Shown: positions 35,804-43,777 of the stretch, in pieces
How positions within the stretch are numbered: the first letter of the stretch is position 1
How the letters are laid out: each line of letters starts with the position of its first letter
From: Ruminococcus sp. UNK.MGS-30
GTDB taxonomy: Bacteria > Bacillota > Clostridia > Oscillospirales > Ruminococcaceae
Direction of reading: 5' to 3'
Length of the DNA stretch: 64,000 nt
Assembly: GCA_000980705.1 (NCBI GenBank)
Contig: LBCK01000001.1
Span: 496,001 to 560,000, forward strand
Program-made: the position numbers and the translations under genes
Notes under the pieces: model-generated
Seen by the model: only the letters and a program-made list of their open reading frames with translations
Told to the model about the DNA's origin: nothing
Databases searched by the model: none

Positions 35804-37057
35804 ATGAGACAATTTGATGTAGTTAATACAATCGTTGATATTGTATTTTCAGGTAAAACGACAGGTAACTATGTAGAATCTCAAACAGAAACGACACTTG
35901 ACTGCAAACCGAAAATTTATATTGTTCATGGAGGTACACTACGTGATCACCTAAAAAATAAAAAGGAGACAGCAAGATTAACCGCAAGAGTAATAAATGC
36001 AATACTGTGCCGTGTAAAATTTTACCTCTACCCTGACTTACAAACTATTGACCCAGGTGAAACTAAAAAATCACCTGAAAAGTTACCCATTGAACCACAT
36101 GACTTTGCAAATAGATGCGTCGCCGCTTTGATGACTTTATTTGATTATAATCTGTCAATGCTGAAAGTAAAAAAAGATGACAAAAACGCTGGTGAAAAGA
36201 TAGATAAAATATATGATATAATCGAAAAATTGCTGCACATATTCGAAGGTGAAAGTGAAATAGAAGATGTAATTGTAAATAAAACCTTTATGAAAATAAT
36301 CATATCTTCTGTTGATAATATAACAAATGACACACCACTGATTTATAATTTTGATCTTATCTGGGAATTCAACAGATATACAGCTAAAATATTTCAATAT
36401 TATAAAATGATTTATGATCTGAATCCTTGTTTTGCAACAGGAACTACAGATATCAGTAGAACAATAGAGCACTACGCAAATTTAAGTTACAAAGGATTGT
36501 ATAAGGTCATAGAATTATTAGATCATGCAGACCAAGTAGACATCGTACATGAAAGAGAAGATTTAATAACTAAAAATTACATATCGTCTGATGATGCTGT
36601 AACAGACATATATGATGCTATTGGTATTCGTATTGAAGAAGGTTCCAGAACTTTCCTCGATGGTTTTGAAATGACTATGGCAGATCTACTTACTGCAAAT
36701 ATAATCTACAAGTGGAGATACAGGAAAACAGTAAAATGTAACGATGACAATATGATAGAATATGAGTTTCTTGCCAAGGCCTATGAAATAGTTTCTAAGA
36801 CAATTAAAAAAACACATAAGTTCCAAGAGTATTCTGGTGCTCACCTCGATTTATTTACTAAATTTTCTAAAAATCTAAGATTATGTATAGATTACCTAGA
36901 ATTTTATTCAGCCGTCTTGCATCAGTTTGGTTTGTGTGTTTTAAATGAAAATACACGTCTCGATATAAATAAACAGTATGTAACTATGCTTAATGAAGAT
37001 GAATTTGATGAAATCGATAAAAAAATGCAAAAAATTTATTTGCTTTGTAAAAAATAG
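35804..37057 (+). CDS. Unknown AT-rich cargo protein
   Basis: The 417-residue protein is encoded on the opposite strand to its neighbours, with AAAGGATTAAAC before the ATG. It is predicted mostly alpha-helical, without signal peptide or membrane segment. I see no enzymatic motif; an early IYIVHGGTLRDHL segment could begin an alpha/beta unit. Codon use is extremely AT-rich compared even with the rest of the element, as is common for single-gene defence or toxin cargo (inference only). Structured DNA follows its stop codon. Confidence 0.7.
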   Translation: MRQFDVVNTIVDIVFSGKTTGNYVESQTETTLDCKPKIYIVHGGTLRDHLKNKKETARLTARVINAILCRVKFYLYPDLQTIDPGETKKSPEKLPIEPHDFANRCVAALMTLFDYNLSMLKVKKDDKNAGEKIDKIYDIIEKLLHIFEGESEIEDVIVNKTFMKIIISSVDNITNDTPLIYNFDLIWEFNRYTAKIFQYYKMIYDLNPCFATGTTDISRTIEHYANLSYKGLYKVIELLDHADQVDIVHEREDLITKNYISSDDAVTDIYDAIGIRIEEGSRTFLDGFEMTMADLLTANIIYKWRYRKTVKCNDDNMIEYEFLAKAYEIVSKTIKKTHKFQEYSGAHLDLFTKFSKNLRLCIDYLEFYSAVLHQFGLCVLNENTRLDINKQYVTMLNEDEFDEIDKKMQKIYLLCKK

Positions 37058-37628
37058 GAGTAGAGATTTCCCCTTTCCACACGGAATCAGAGAAAGATCT
37101 CTGATTCCACCAAGCAAGCCTGCGGTTCTTTGAACCTTGCTTGCTTTCAACACGGGAATTGTTTCCGATCTCATTGAAATTATTTTTTGTAAAAGTACTT
37201 TTTCATTCGGCTTATATATAGAGAAAGCAGAAAATATAGTATTTGAAAATAAAATTTAGGGTATGATGGTATAACTGTTCCAGGTTCCAAGTCTTAATCA
37301 AGTTTGATCGTAGAATTGGGACAGGATACAGTAATAAGACAGTCTGCAAGAGGGAAACCTGTTTTGTCTTCAAACGCAAAGAACACCTGGAACGTGGAAC
37401 CAAAATATAATGTATCCCACTCAATTGTATTATGGCAGGTTTATCATCGCAGCCAATTCTTTCTGTAGAGGAATTGACAAGGCTTGCAAAGCCGCAGTCA
37501 AGGGCGTGGTGGGGTTTAAGGGGAGGGCAGACGCCAAGCCCTCCCCTTATCATCAAATAATCTTTTGAAAAAATAATTGTCAGAGGTTCACAAGGAGCCT
37601 CTGACAATAAATGTTACACCAAATCATT
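37058..37628. other. Non-coding region with several hairpins
   Basis: No gene is supported. Visible structures are a perfect 10-bp stem at 37083-37108, an AAGCAAG/CTTGCTT stem around 37113-37146, a 10-bp GC-rich stem at 37518-37548, and GTTCCAGGTTCC near 37278 echoed inverted (GGAACGTGGAACC) near 37391. It lies between the unknown cargo gene and the recombinase, and could include a replication origin. Confidence 0.5.
37576..37608 (-). terminator. Terminator of the serine recombinase gene
   Basis: An 11-bp stem (37576-37586 with 37598-37608) followed on the minus strand by TATTTTTTC, 20 bp after the recombinase stop. Confidence 0.85.
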
Positions 37629-38228
37629 TTATTGATGTTGCTTTAGCCGATAGTAAGAAGAACGGGAGATATGCAGTTGACCGATGGCTTGGGATACGGT
37701 GATTTGCTTTGCCTCAACAGCCTGCATCACGATTTCCCAGTTTTCGGGCAGTTCCAGCGTTGGCCGCCCAAACTTGATGTCTTTCTTTTTCGCCGCATCA
37801 ATCCCCTCACGCTGTCTGCGTCTGATTTTCAGGCGTTCATTCTCTGCAATGCTCCCAAGCACTTCAATCAAAATCGCATTGATCATATCCATGACCCACA
37901 TTTGTTCTGGTGGAAAGTCGGTCAATGTAGTGGGAATGTCGAGGATTTTGACATGAATGCCTTTGCACTTGAAAAACTCCAGTTCCTGCTTGATGTCAGA
38001 TTTACTTCTGCTGAGTCTGTCCAGTTCCTTAATCACCAGCGTATCGCCGCTCCTGAGAATTTGCTTTTTCAAATACTGATAGCCCTCACGCTCAGTGTCT
38101 TTGCCGGAGCATTTGTCCACAATGATATTGTCCCTGCTGACGCCATAATTTGTGAGAGCCTCGATCTGTCTGTCCTCGTGCTGTTCCCTGCTGGAAACAC
38201 GGGCATAGCCAAATGTTCTGTTGTCCAT
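37629..38228 (-). CDS. Serine recombinase (resolvase/invertase family)
   Basis: The start at 38228 has AGAGGTG 5 nt upstream, giving 199 residues. FGYARVSSREQHEDRQIEAL carries the catalytic Ser near residue 11, DKCSGKDTEREGYQYL and LVIKELDRLSRSKSDI follow, then the long E helix (AENERLKIRRRQREGIDAAK) and a C-terminal helix-turn-helix (ITVSQAIGQLHISRSSYYRLKQ). This is the small resolvase type, not a large serine integrase. It probably resolves multimers or inverts DNA within the element. Confidence 0.92.
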   Translation of the reverse strand: MDNRTFGYARVSSREQHEDRQIEALTNYGVSRDNIIVDKCSGKDTEREGYQYLKKQILRSGDTLVIKELDRLSRSKSDIKQELEFFKCKGIHVKILDIPTTLTDFPPEQMWVMDMINAILIEVLGSIAENERLKIRRRQREGIDAAKKKDIKFGRPTLELPENWEIVMQAVEAKQITVSQAIGQLHISRSSYYRLKQHQ

Positions 38229-38321
38229 AAAAACACCTCTGAATTGTCTCAAAAAGTCCTGCCGCTTTTGGAACGTCTCAAAAGTCAAAAACGGACTTTT
38301 TGGCACAGGTTTTCGAGAAAA

Positions 38322-38362
38322 AAGGAACCGTCCCAGAAAGTACACTTTTTGGAACGGTTCTT
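38322..38362 (-). terminator. Terminator of the amidotransferase gene
   Basis: AAGAACCGT pairs with ACGGTTCCTT across a loop on the minus strand, followed by TTTTTT. Confidence 0.7.
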
Positions 38363-38369
38363 CTTGTAA

Positions 38370-39329
38370 TTACTGCTGTGCAAAAATCTCTTCACTTTGA
38401 ATGGCGTTGATCGTCTCCAAAAGCAAGTTGCTGTCACACAGAATCTCCTCGATCTCATCGGCAGAATAGCCGTAGTCCAACAGCAGGAGAACGTCATCTT
38501 CTGTCACGCCGTAGCAGCTGCACATCTCCAACAGCAACTCCTCTTGCTGCGTGTAATATTCCTCTTCCAACTCGTCATACCAATCAGCCCACTTGCTGAA
38601 CCGGAAATTTTCCTGCACCTCAAAGGTGGAGCAGGTCAGAAAGCCATAGCGATCGATCTTCAAGATCGTGCCCTCTTCCACATGCAACACTTCAAATCGA
38701 TACTTGTGGAAACCAGACTTCTGCAACGCCTTTTTCAGAATGCTTTCGGTTGAGGCATAGATGTAAAGCCCAAGCTCTGCAAAGTGGAGCAGGCACATGG
38801 GATTTGCCCCTTTCACCAGATACAGCGTGTTGTTCTCGTCCAGAGCGGTAAAGCAGAAACTGCCCTGAACTAACTCTGCCATGTTTTTGAGTGAATCGAA
38901 GTCAAGCTTATTCTGCTGTTCAATCAGCTGTACTGCAACATAGCTATCAGTTTCAATCTGCGTTTGCGGCAGGTGCTTTTCGGTTCTGAGTTCTTTATCA
39001 TTGTACAGCACACCATTGTGAGCAAAGGCAAAGTCCACATCGGCATGACCATAGAACGGGTGATTGTTGTAGTTGAACTTTTCATTGCCCTGTGTGGTCA
39101 TTCTCGTATGTCCCATAACCGCTCTTGTGCCGTTGGGGGCATTAAAGCGAATCTTGTGGGCAGGTTTCGGACGCTTAAAAATCGTCACCTTGCCGCCTTT
39201 CACATAGGCAATGCCAGACGCATCCGTTCCTCGTTCTTCCGCCGCATTTGCCAGAGCCTGTGTCAGCTTTTTCAACAGTCTGTCCGACACAACGCCTTTG
39301 TAATCCAGCCAACCAAATAATGCACACAT
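38370..39329 (-). CDS. Class II glutamine amidotransferase paired with an amidoligase
   Basis: The 319-residue protein begins MCALFGWLDYKG, so Cys2 is the N-terminal nucleophile of an Ntn-hydrolase glutaminase. GTDASGIAYV, GHTRMTTQGNEKFNYNNHPF, FAFAHNGVLYN and TETDS-type TDSYVAVQL are the family's substrate pocket motifs. After about residue 215 comes an acidic tail with no known domain. Its start follows the amidoligase stop by 1 bp (TGATATG), a coupled pair. In such pairs the amidotransferase is predicted to supply ammonia or to process amide bonds made by the ligase. Confidence 0.9.
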   Translation of the reverse strand: MCALFGWLDYKGVVSDRLLKKLTQALANAAEERGTDASGIAYVKGGKVTIFKRPKPAHKIRFNAPNGTRAVMGHTRMTTQGNEKFNYNNHPFYGHADVDFAFAHNGVLYNDKELRTEKHLPQTQIETDSYVAVQLIEQQNKLDFDSLKNMAELVQGSFCFTALDENNTLYLVKGANPMCLLHFAELGLYIYASTESILKKALQKSGFHKYRFEVLHVEEGTILKIDRYGFLTCSTFEVQENFRFSKWADWYDELEEEYYTQQEELLLEMCSCYGVTEDDVLLLLDYGYSADEIEEILCDSNLLLETINAIQSEEIFAQQ

Positions 39330-39330
39330 A

Positions 39331-40449
39331 TCAATATTCCTCCGTTTCTTCTACCTTGTCATTGATGTACAGCTGACGTTCTTTCAGATACTGAATCAAT
39401 TCTAGCTCTGTAATGTCTGCCACAAAATCCGACCATGACAATTTTGCAATGGAATCGTCTGTGTTGTACATGGCAGCGTCACAGATACGGTTGACTAGCT
39501 GAATGGTGGCGATAAACGTGTTGTACTTGAGTGTGCCACGGAACAAACGAAATTCCACGGTGTGGTAATTGCAAAGGTTCACAGCAGCATAGCGACCGTT
39601 TCCACCCTTTTTTGCCTTGTCCATGATTGCTTTTGGGGTATGTTCATAGCCGTATCTTGCCGCCCAGCGGTTCATGGTGTATTCCGAACGGCGAGAAAAC
39701 TTCAAAAGCTCATTCCAGTGATGTTCCACAAAATACAGGATTCTGGAGATCACCTCATCCTGTTCTTCCTGATTGTCGGAAAAAGCGTTTCGGTTCACAT
39801 GGAGATGCAAGCCGCAAGTGCTTGTCTGATGCGAACGGTAGCCTTGACGAACGGCACGGTGCATAATATCTTCCCATGGGAACTCATTGATGTGATAGTC
39901 CATGGTGCAGGGATGGGAAACCAGCTCCATGCCATCATCCAGCGAGCCGTCTGTCTTGATGTAAAGTAAGTCAGCGTGAGCGTTTGCAATGTCCAGCAGT
40001 TCTTCCGCAAAATCATCATCTCTGCCAGCTCCGTCGATTTCCAGTTCGATGCCAAAGTAACGGTTGCCTTCGCCGTAGAAAATGGGATTCGGTTTGTAAC
40101 CGTATTCGTGAATCAGATTGCTTTCCTCTCGTTCGTCCTCGTAGCAGTCACGGCAGTATGTTTCGCCGTCCAGATAGTAAGCATCATCCTCGTGCAAAAG
40201 AGCGTCGCAGCAACTGCATCTGGTGTAGTTGTGATGGTAACAATGACTGCAAAGGGTAATGTCGTTATCGCCATAGGCATCCTCGTCCCAGATGCGTTCC
40301 CCACAGCATTCACAGGTGGTGGTGTGGTTTTCCAGGCAATCAGAACAGATAATTTGCCCGTTCCACTCGGTGTAGTTATTGTCATCGATAAGACAGCCAC
40401 AACACTCACAATACAAGGTTTCTTCGGTTGTTTTTACTTCTTCACTCAT
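39331..40449 (-). CDS. Amidoligase with three N-terminal zinc ribbons
   Basis: The 372-residue protein opens with three tandem ribbons of pattern C-x-C-C ... C-x-x-C (Cys 14-38, 46-70, 78-102). The remainder, from about residue 125, matches the amidoligase family of the glutamine-synthetase-like COOH-NH2 ligases: RYFGIELEID with two metal-binding Glu, LYIKTDGSLDDGMELVSHP, CGLHLHVNR and TVEFRLFRGTL. The family is predicted to form amide bonds on peptides or proteins using ATP. CGGAGGAAAAA precedes the ATG. The direct downstream partner is a class II amidotransferase. Confidence 0.9.
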   Translation of the reverse strand: MSEEVKTTEETLYCECCGCLIDDNNYTEWNGQIICSDCLENHTTTCECCGERIWDEDAYGDNDITLCSHCYHHNYTRCSCCDALLHEDDAYYLDGETYCRDCYEDEREESNLIHEYGYKPNPIFYGEGNRYFGIELEIDGAGRDDDFAEELLDIANAHADLLYIKTDGSLDDGMELVSHPCTMDYHINEFPWEDIMHRAVRQGYRSHQTSTCGLHLHVNRNAFSDNQEEQDEVISRILYFVEHHWNELLKFSRRSEYTMNRWAARYGYEHTPKAIMDKAKKGGNGRYAAVNLCNYHTVEFRLFRGTLKYNTFIATIQLVNRICDAAMYNTDDSIAKLSWSDFVADITELELIQYLKERQLYINDKVEETEEY

Positions 40450-40475
40450 TTGTTTTTCCTCCGTAAAATGAAAAT

Positions 40476-40503
40476 AGCCCTACCGAATGGAATCGGTAGG
40501 GCT
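40476..40503 (-). terminator. Terminator between the DUF960 gene and the amidoligase
   Basis: An 11-bp perfect stem (40476-40486 with 40493-40503) followed by ATTTTCATTTT on the minus strand. It could attenuate transcription into the amidoligase operon. Confidence 0.8.
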
Positions 40504-40515
40504 TTGTGTTTTGGG

Positions 40516-40800
40516 CTAATATTCTTCTGCTAAGAGCATGGTAGAATGGTCGGTGTCGTCAATAACATAGACCTTTTGATTGATTGGGTTTGCTAAGTCA
40601 ATCATGTAGTCTTGACTGTATTCCGGCTGTTCGGAAAAGTGGTGGATGTGCTGCTTTCCGTCAATTTCTTTCAGTTCAAAGACTTGAAAGTAATCTCGTT
40701 CTTCTGGTAGCTGGTCGATGCAGTTCCACAGAAACAATTGCAGCTCCATCGGAATTTCTGCCTGTACGCCTCTGGTCAAAAATCGCTTATTCTGAAACAT
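40516..40800 (-). CDS. DUF960 family protein
   Basis: The 94-residue protein shows the family line MFQNKRFLTRGVQAEIPMEL then LQLFLWNCIDQLPEERDYFQVFEL and an acidic end. AAAGGAGGGAAA lies before the ATG. DUF960 genes are frequent on Firmicute conjugative elements and are of unknown function. A terminator separates it from the amidoligase gene 66 bp on. Confidence 0.8.
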   Translation of the reverse strand: MFQNKRFLTRGVQAEIPMELQLFLWNCIDQLPEERDYFQVFELKEIDGKQHIHHFSEQPEYSQDYMIDLANPINQKVYVIDDTDHSTMLLAEEY

Positions 40801-41260
40801 CTTTTTCCCTCCTTTTGCTGATTTGTTATGTCCCTATGTTCCGCCCGAAGGCGGTTTTTCTATGCGGTCGACATGATCGTATCATCAGTACCTGGCACAG
40901 ATTCACCGTAATAATATATAATTCACGAAAAAAAGTATTACTTTTTTCTACAAACGACCTAACATAAAAGTAAAGCTGAATCGAGACAGATCAGTTATTA
41001 TACAGTCATATCGGTACAAATATAGCCAAATCAGATGTAGGGAGACAGAGGTATTACCATTACCTCTGTCTTGCAGAATTTGTAAAATAATAATCATTAT
41101 CAACCAATAAAATGCAGCTTAGTAATCAATCATAGTAGATATATATATAGTAGTATACATATATATTGTTATCATATATAACATAATAGAGTATGTAGTA
41201 TATCAGTATATATCACTATTACATGATTGTATTATATATAATCAGAAGGAGGACGTTATT
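40801..41260. other. Non-coding AT-rich region before the mobilization genes, possible oriT
   Basis: No gene is seen in about 460 bp. A perfect 11-bp hairpin lies at 41043-41071. Positions 41110-41250 are almost pure TA-rich repeats (TATATA, ATATATC, TAGTATA). Its place directly upstream of the MobC-like and relaxase genes is where oriT is normally found; a nick site was not identified. Confidence 0.4.
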
Positions 41261-41638
41261 ATGAGAAGTGAAAAAGAAAAGAAATCCATTACAAAGAGCA
41301 TTAAGCTTTCCCCGTTACAAGTACAACAAATTGAAGAAAAAGCAAAGGAAAAGAATCTGACGTTTAGCAGTTATATGGTGGATTGTGCCGTACATGGAAA
41401 CAATAGTATTACACCACAAATGGCAGTTCGGATGCAGGAGCTTGTGAATATGGTGCTTGAGATTGCAGACAGTATTGACAGCACGGAATATATTCGAAAA
41501 GAGGAACTGCGGCAGAAAGCACATGATCTGGATGGCCTATTTACTTCTGTATCGCCGCAAGAAAAGTACGAGAACTTGCAGCAAAAAATGGGCTTGTTTG
41601 TAGAGGGAGGATTAGATGTATGGGAATCTTTAAAGTGA
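41261..41638 (+). CDS. mobC: MobC-like relaxosome accessory protein
   Basis: The 125-residue protein has a ribbon-helix-helix start (KSITKSIKLSPLQVQQIEEKAKEKNLTFSSYMVDCAV) like plasmid MobC/relaxosome proteins and a helical C-terminal half. AGAAGGAGGA lies before the ATG. It overlaps the relaxase gene by 19 bp, so the two are co-translated. It should bind the oriT region just upstream and help the relaxase open it. Confidence 0.8.
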   Translation: MRSEKEKKSITKSIKLSPLQVQQIEEKAKEKNLTFSSYMVDCAVHGNNSITPQMAVRMQELVNMVLEIADSIDSTEYIRKEELRQKAHDLDGLFTSVSPQEKYENLQQKMGLFVEGGLDVWESLK

Positions 41639-42165
41639 TCAGAAACACGAGTGATGAACTGCAATATCTGTATAACGTTCTGAATTACACAATGGGCATA
41701 CATACGGACTATGATAAACGATATAGTCCAAACGTGGATATATACAATGCTTACGAGCAGTTTCTTTCTGTGAAGAGATATTTCGGTAAGACCAGTGGAA
41801 ATCCGGCATTTCATTTTATTGTCGTGTATGATGCGAGATCGACTTGGGGTGATAATTATGAGCGGGCGGAATCTATGAGCCGGAGCATTGCCTCTTATTT
41901 CTCGGACAAGTATCAGATCGTTTACGCAATACATCGAAAGCCCTGCTCAAAGAAATATGGTGGTTGTTCGTCGGTTTATCACGCTCATTTTGTTATGAAC
42001 TCGGTCAGCTATATAGATGGGGCAATGTTCGCAGGGAACAGATCAGAGCTGTATGCTTTTCTGGACTACATCAAACGAGTTACAGGAGATAAGTCCTGGA
42101 TAACACAATATGGTTCTGAGAAAGGAACTGGGTATCAAGGCGTTTCTGATGCTGTGGCAGTGTGA
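41620..42165 (+). CDS. Short relaxase/mobilization nuclease
   Basis: The 181-residue protein, with AGAGGGAGG upstream, looks like the catalytic half of a MobA/VirD2-type relaxase. It has Tyr residues near the N terminus, NPAFHFIVVYD, the acidic helix ERAESMSRSIASYFSDKYQIVYAIH, and the metal-binding H-x-H in VYHAHFVMNSVSYIDG. Most relaxases are longer; here no helicase or primase tail follows. It nicks and transfers DNA in trans-mobilization, if active. Confidence 0.8.
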   Translation: MGIFKVIRNTSDELQYLYNVLNYTMGIHTDYDKRYSPNVDIYNAYEQFLSVKRYFGKTSGNPAFHFIVVYDARSTWGDNYERAESMSRSIASYFSDKYQIVYAIHRKPCSKKYGGCSSVYHAHFVMNSVSYIDGAMFAGNRSELYAFLDYIKRVTGDKSWITQYGSEKGTGYQGVSDAVAV

Positions 42166-42260
42166 TTGAGCCTATTTTTGTTTTGGCTGCATTGTGGCGA
42201 AATGGCTTGTTCTCAGTGGGGGTGTGGAGTGGGTTGTGAGAGGCTTAATTGAAAATGCTG

Positions 42261-42289
42261 TTGTGTAAATGAGAGCATTCTGGTATAAT
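42261..42289 (+). promoter_or_regulatory. Promoter of the fic gene
   Basis: TTGTGT (42261-42266), 17-nt spacer, TATAAT (42284-42289). Confidence 0.75.
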
Positions 42290-42331
42290 AGAGATAGAGT
42301 GATTTCTGATATTACAGAGAAAGGAACAACA

Positions 42332-42880
42332 ATGACGACAAGAGAAATTGACCGAGAGAGTTTTGAGAAAGCCAAGCAGTTATTTATAAGCGGTGAGATC
42401 GATAGAATAGAAGTTGGTACAGTAAAAGGTTTGCAGTCAATACACAAGTTCCTTTTTGACGGGCTGTATGATTTTGCCGGAAAAATCAGAACCTTGAATA
42501 TTGCAAAGAGCAATTTCCGTTTTGCAAACAGCTTGTACTTAGATGCGGTTCTTTCGGCAGTCGAGAAGATGCCTGAAAACACGTTTGAGGAAATTATCGC
42601 AAAATATGTGGAAATGAATGTGGCACACCCGTTCATGGAGGGCAATGGCAGAAGTACAAGAATCTGGCTGGACATGATCCTCAAAAAGCGTCTGGGCAAA
42701 GTGACGGACTGGGCGAAAATTGATAAGGTACAGTATTTGCAGGCAATGGAAAGAAGTACGGTAAACGACCTGGAACTGCGGTTTCTGATACAACAGAATT
42801 TGACGGATAAGGTCAATGACAGAGAAGTAATTTTCAAAGGAATCGAACAATCGTATTATTATGAAGGGTACGAGAAATAG
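42332..42880 (+). CDS. fic: Fic-domain protein adenylyltransferase, class III (C-terminal autoinhibition)
   Basis: The start at 42332 follows GAAAGGA; the 182-residue product has the active-site loop [12 protein letters not shown] with catalytic His and the [18 protein letters not shown] flap. The last residues contain SYYYEG, matching the (S/T)xxxE(G/N) inhibitory motif at the C terminus, as in class III single-domain Fic proteins. Such enzymes AMPylate target proteins (DNA gyrase and topoisomerase IV for some) when inhibition is relieved. The gene stands alone with its own promoter. No separate antitoxin gene is required or seen. Confidence 0.9.
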   Translation: MTTREIDRESFEKAKQLFISGEIDRIEVGTVKGLQSIHKFLFDGLYDFAGKIRTLNIAKSNFRFANSLYLDAVLSAVEKMPENTFEEIIAKYVEMNVAHPFMEGNGRSTRIWLDMILKKRLGKVTDWAKIDKVQYLQAMERSTVNDLELRFLIQQNLTDKVNDREVIFKGIEQSYYYEGYEK

Positions 42881-43111
42881 GGCAACCAAATGACTGGATT
42901 GCATCGGATTATTTTGATTTTCAAATTCCGAGCAATTCAGTCATTTTTTCTTTTCGTGGAAAACTGGGATAACTTGTGGAAATCAGATATAACTTGAAAT
43001 CACACATAATATCCCATAAAAAAGACTGTGTATCCAAGCAAGCCGTATGAAAAAACACCAAATGCTCCAAAAAAATACGAACATATTCGTAAAGAGCAGG
43101 AGGTGATAATT

Positions 43112-43300
43112 ATGGTAGCTCTACAGTACACAGAAACAAAATACTTGCTGAAAGTTAGCGAGGCAGCAAATATGCTGGGATTGAGTGTGCATACGGTTTA
43201 TAGACTGATCGAACAGGGCAAATTGCAGTGCAAGAGATTAAGCGTCAGAAAAACGCTGATCCCTGCGGCAGAAATTGAGAGATATGTCAATGAGCATTAA
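43112..43300 (+). CDS. Excisionase/MerR-type helix-turn-helix protein
   Basis: The start at 43112 has AGGAGGTGAT 5 nt upstream and gives 62 residues: LLKVSEAANMLGLSVHTVYRLIEQGKLQCKRLSVRKTLIPAAEIERYV, the HTH_17 pattern. It is followed 19 bp on by a second protein of the same fold. Pairs like this act as recombination directionality or plasmid copy/transfer regulators. Confidence 0.8.
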   Translation: MVALQYTETKYLLKVSEAANMLGLSVHTVYRLIEQGKLQCKRLSVRKTLIPAAEIERYVNEH

Positions 43301-43319
43301 CGGAAATAGGAGGTCGCAT

Positions 43320-43499
43320 ATGCTTACAACAAAGGAGATACTTACAAGAGAAGAGGTCATGGAGATTTTGAAGATTGGCAGGAGTACGTTTTATAAGCTT
43401 TTGCAAACAGGACAGTTAAAAGGGTTCAAAGAGGGTAACAGATATAAGGTGCCGGTTGAGTCAGTGGAAAAGTATGTAGAGATGAGGATGAGAACATGA
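43320..43499 (+). CDS. Second excisionase-type helix-turn-helix protein
   Basis: ATG at 43320 follows AGGAGG by 6 nt; the 59-residue HTH_17 protein reads ILTREEVMEILKIGRSTFYKLLQTGQLKGFKEGNRYKVPVESVEKYV. It has diverged widely from the preceding gene, though both have the same fold. An imperfect hairpin (43501-43531) directly after the stop codon may terminate the pair. Confidence 0.8.
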   Translation: MLTTKEILTREEVMEILKIGRSTFYKLLQTGQLKGFKEGNRYKVPVESVEKYVEMRMRT

Positions 43500-43500
43500 A

Positions 43501-43531
43501 AAAACGGTATGTCCTTTATGGGCATACCATT
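43501..43531 (+). repeat. Hairpin repeat, copy 1 (probable terminator)
   Basis: AAACGGTATGTCC and GGGCATACCATTT form a stem. The segment and about 30 bp beyond it recur at 45823-45861, in front of the response-regulator gene. Confidence 0.6.
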
Positions 43532-43595
43532 TCTTTGCTCAACAAAATAATCTGGTTAATCCTGGATGCTTTAATGCAAAAAAATGCTGTAAAAC

Positions 43596-43665
43596 TACCA
43601 ACTACGCAAAAAAACATACCAACTACGCAAATGACATTGACTTATTTGCAAAAATATGTTATAAT
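43596..43665 (+). promoter_or_regulatory. Promoter with tandem 21-bp-spaced direct repeats (LytTR-type), before the first secreted protein
   Basis: TACCAACTACGCAAA occurs at 43596-43610 and again at 43617-43631, an exact 15-bp repeat with 21-bp period. TTGACT (43637-43642), 17-nt spacer and TATAAT (43660-43665) follow 5 bp later. LytTR regulators bind pairs of short direct repeats one helical double-turn apart, just upstream of -35. The reverse strand of each repeat contains an AGTT core as in known sites. Confidence 0.7.
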
Positions 43666-43777
43666 CTTGATAAGAGGGAGACCTTATATCTATAAGGTAA
43701 TAATTGAATTGTAAGGGTAATCGCAGCAACACACATGAGGTGTATTGTTGTAATTTATACATGAAAGGAAGATTTTT

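Noticed and set aside
38228-38345. An N-terminal extension of the serine recombinase
   Set aside because: The added residues translate a terminator hairpin; AGAGGTG directly precedes the ATG at 38228.
43496-43714. A 72-codon frame after the second helix-turn-helix gene
   Set aside because: It translates a hairpin repeat and the LytTR-type repeats and lacks a ribosome site.
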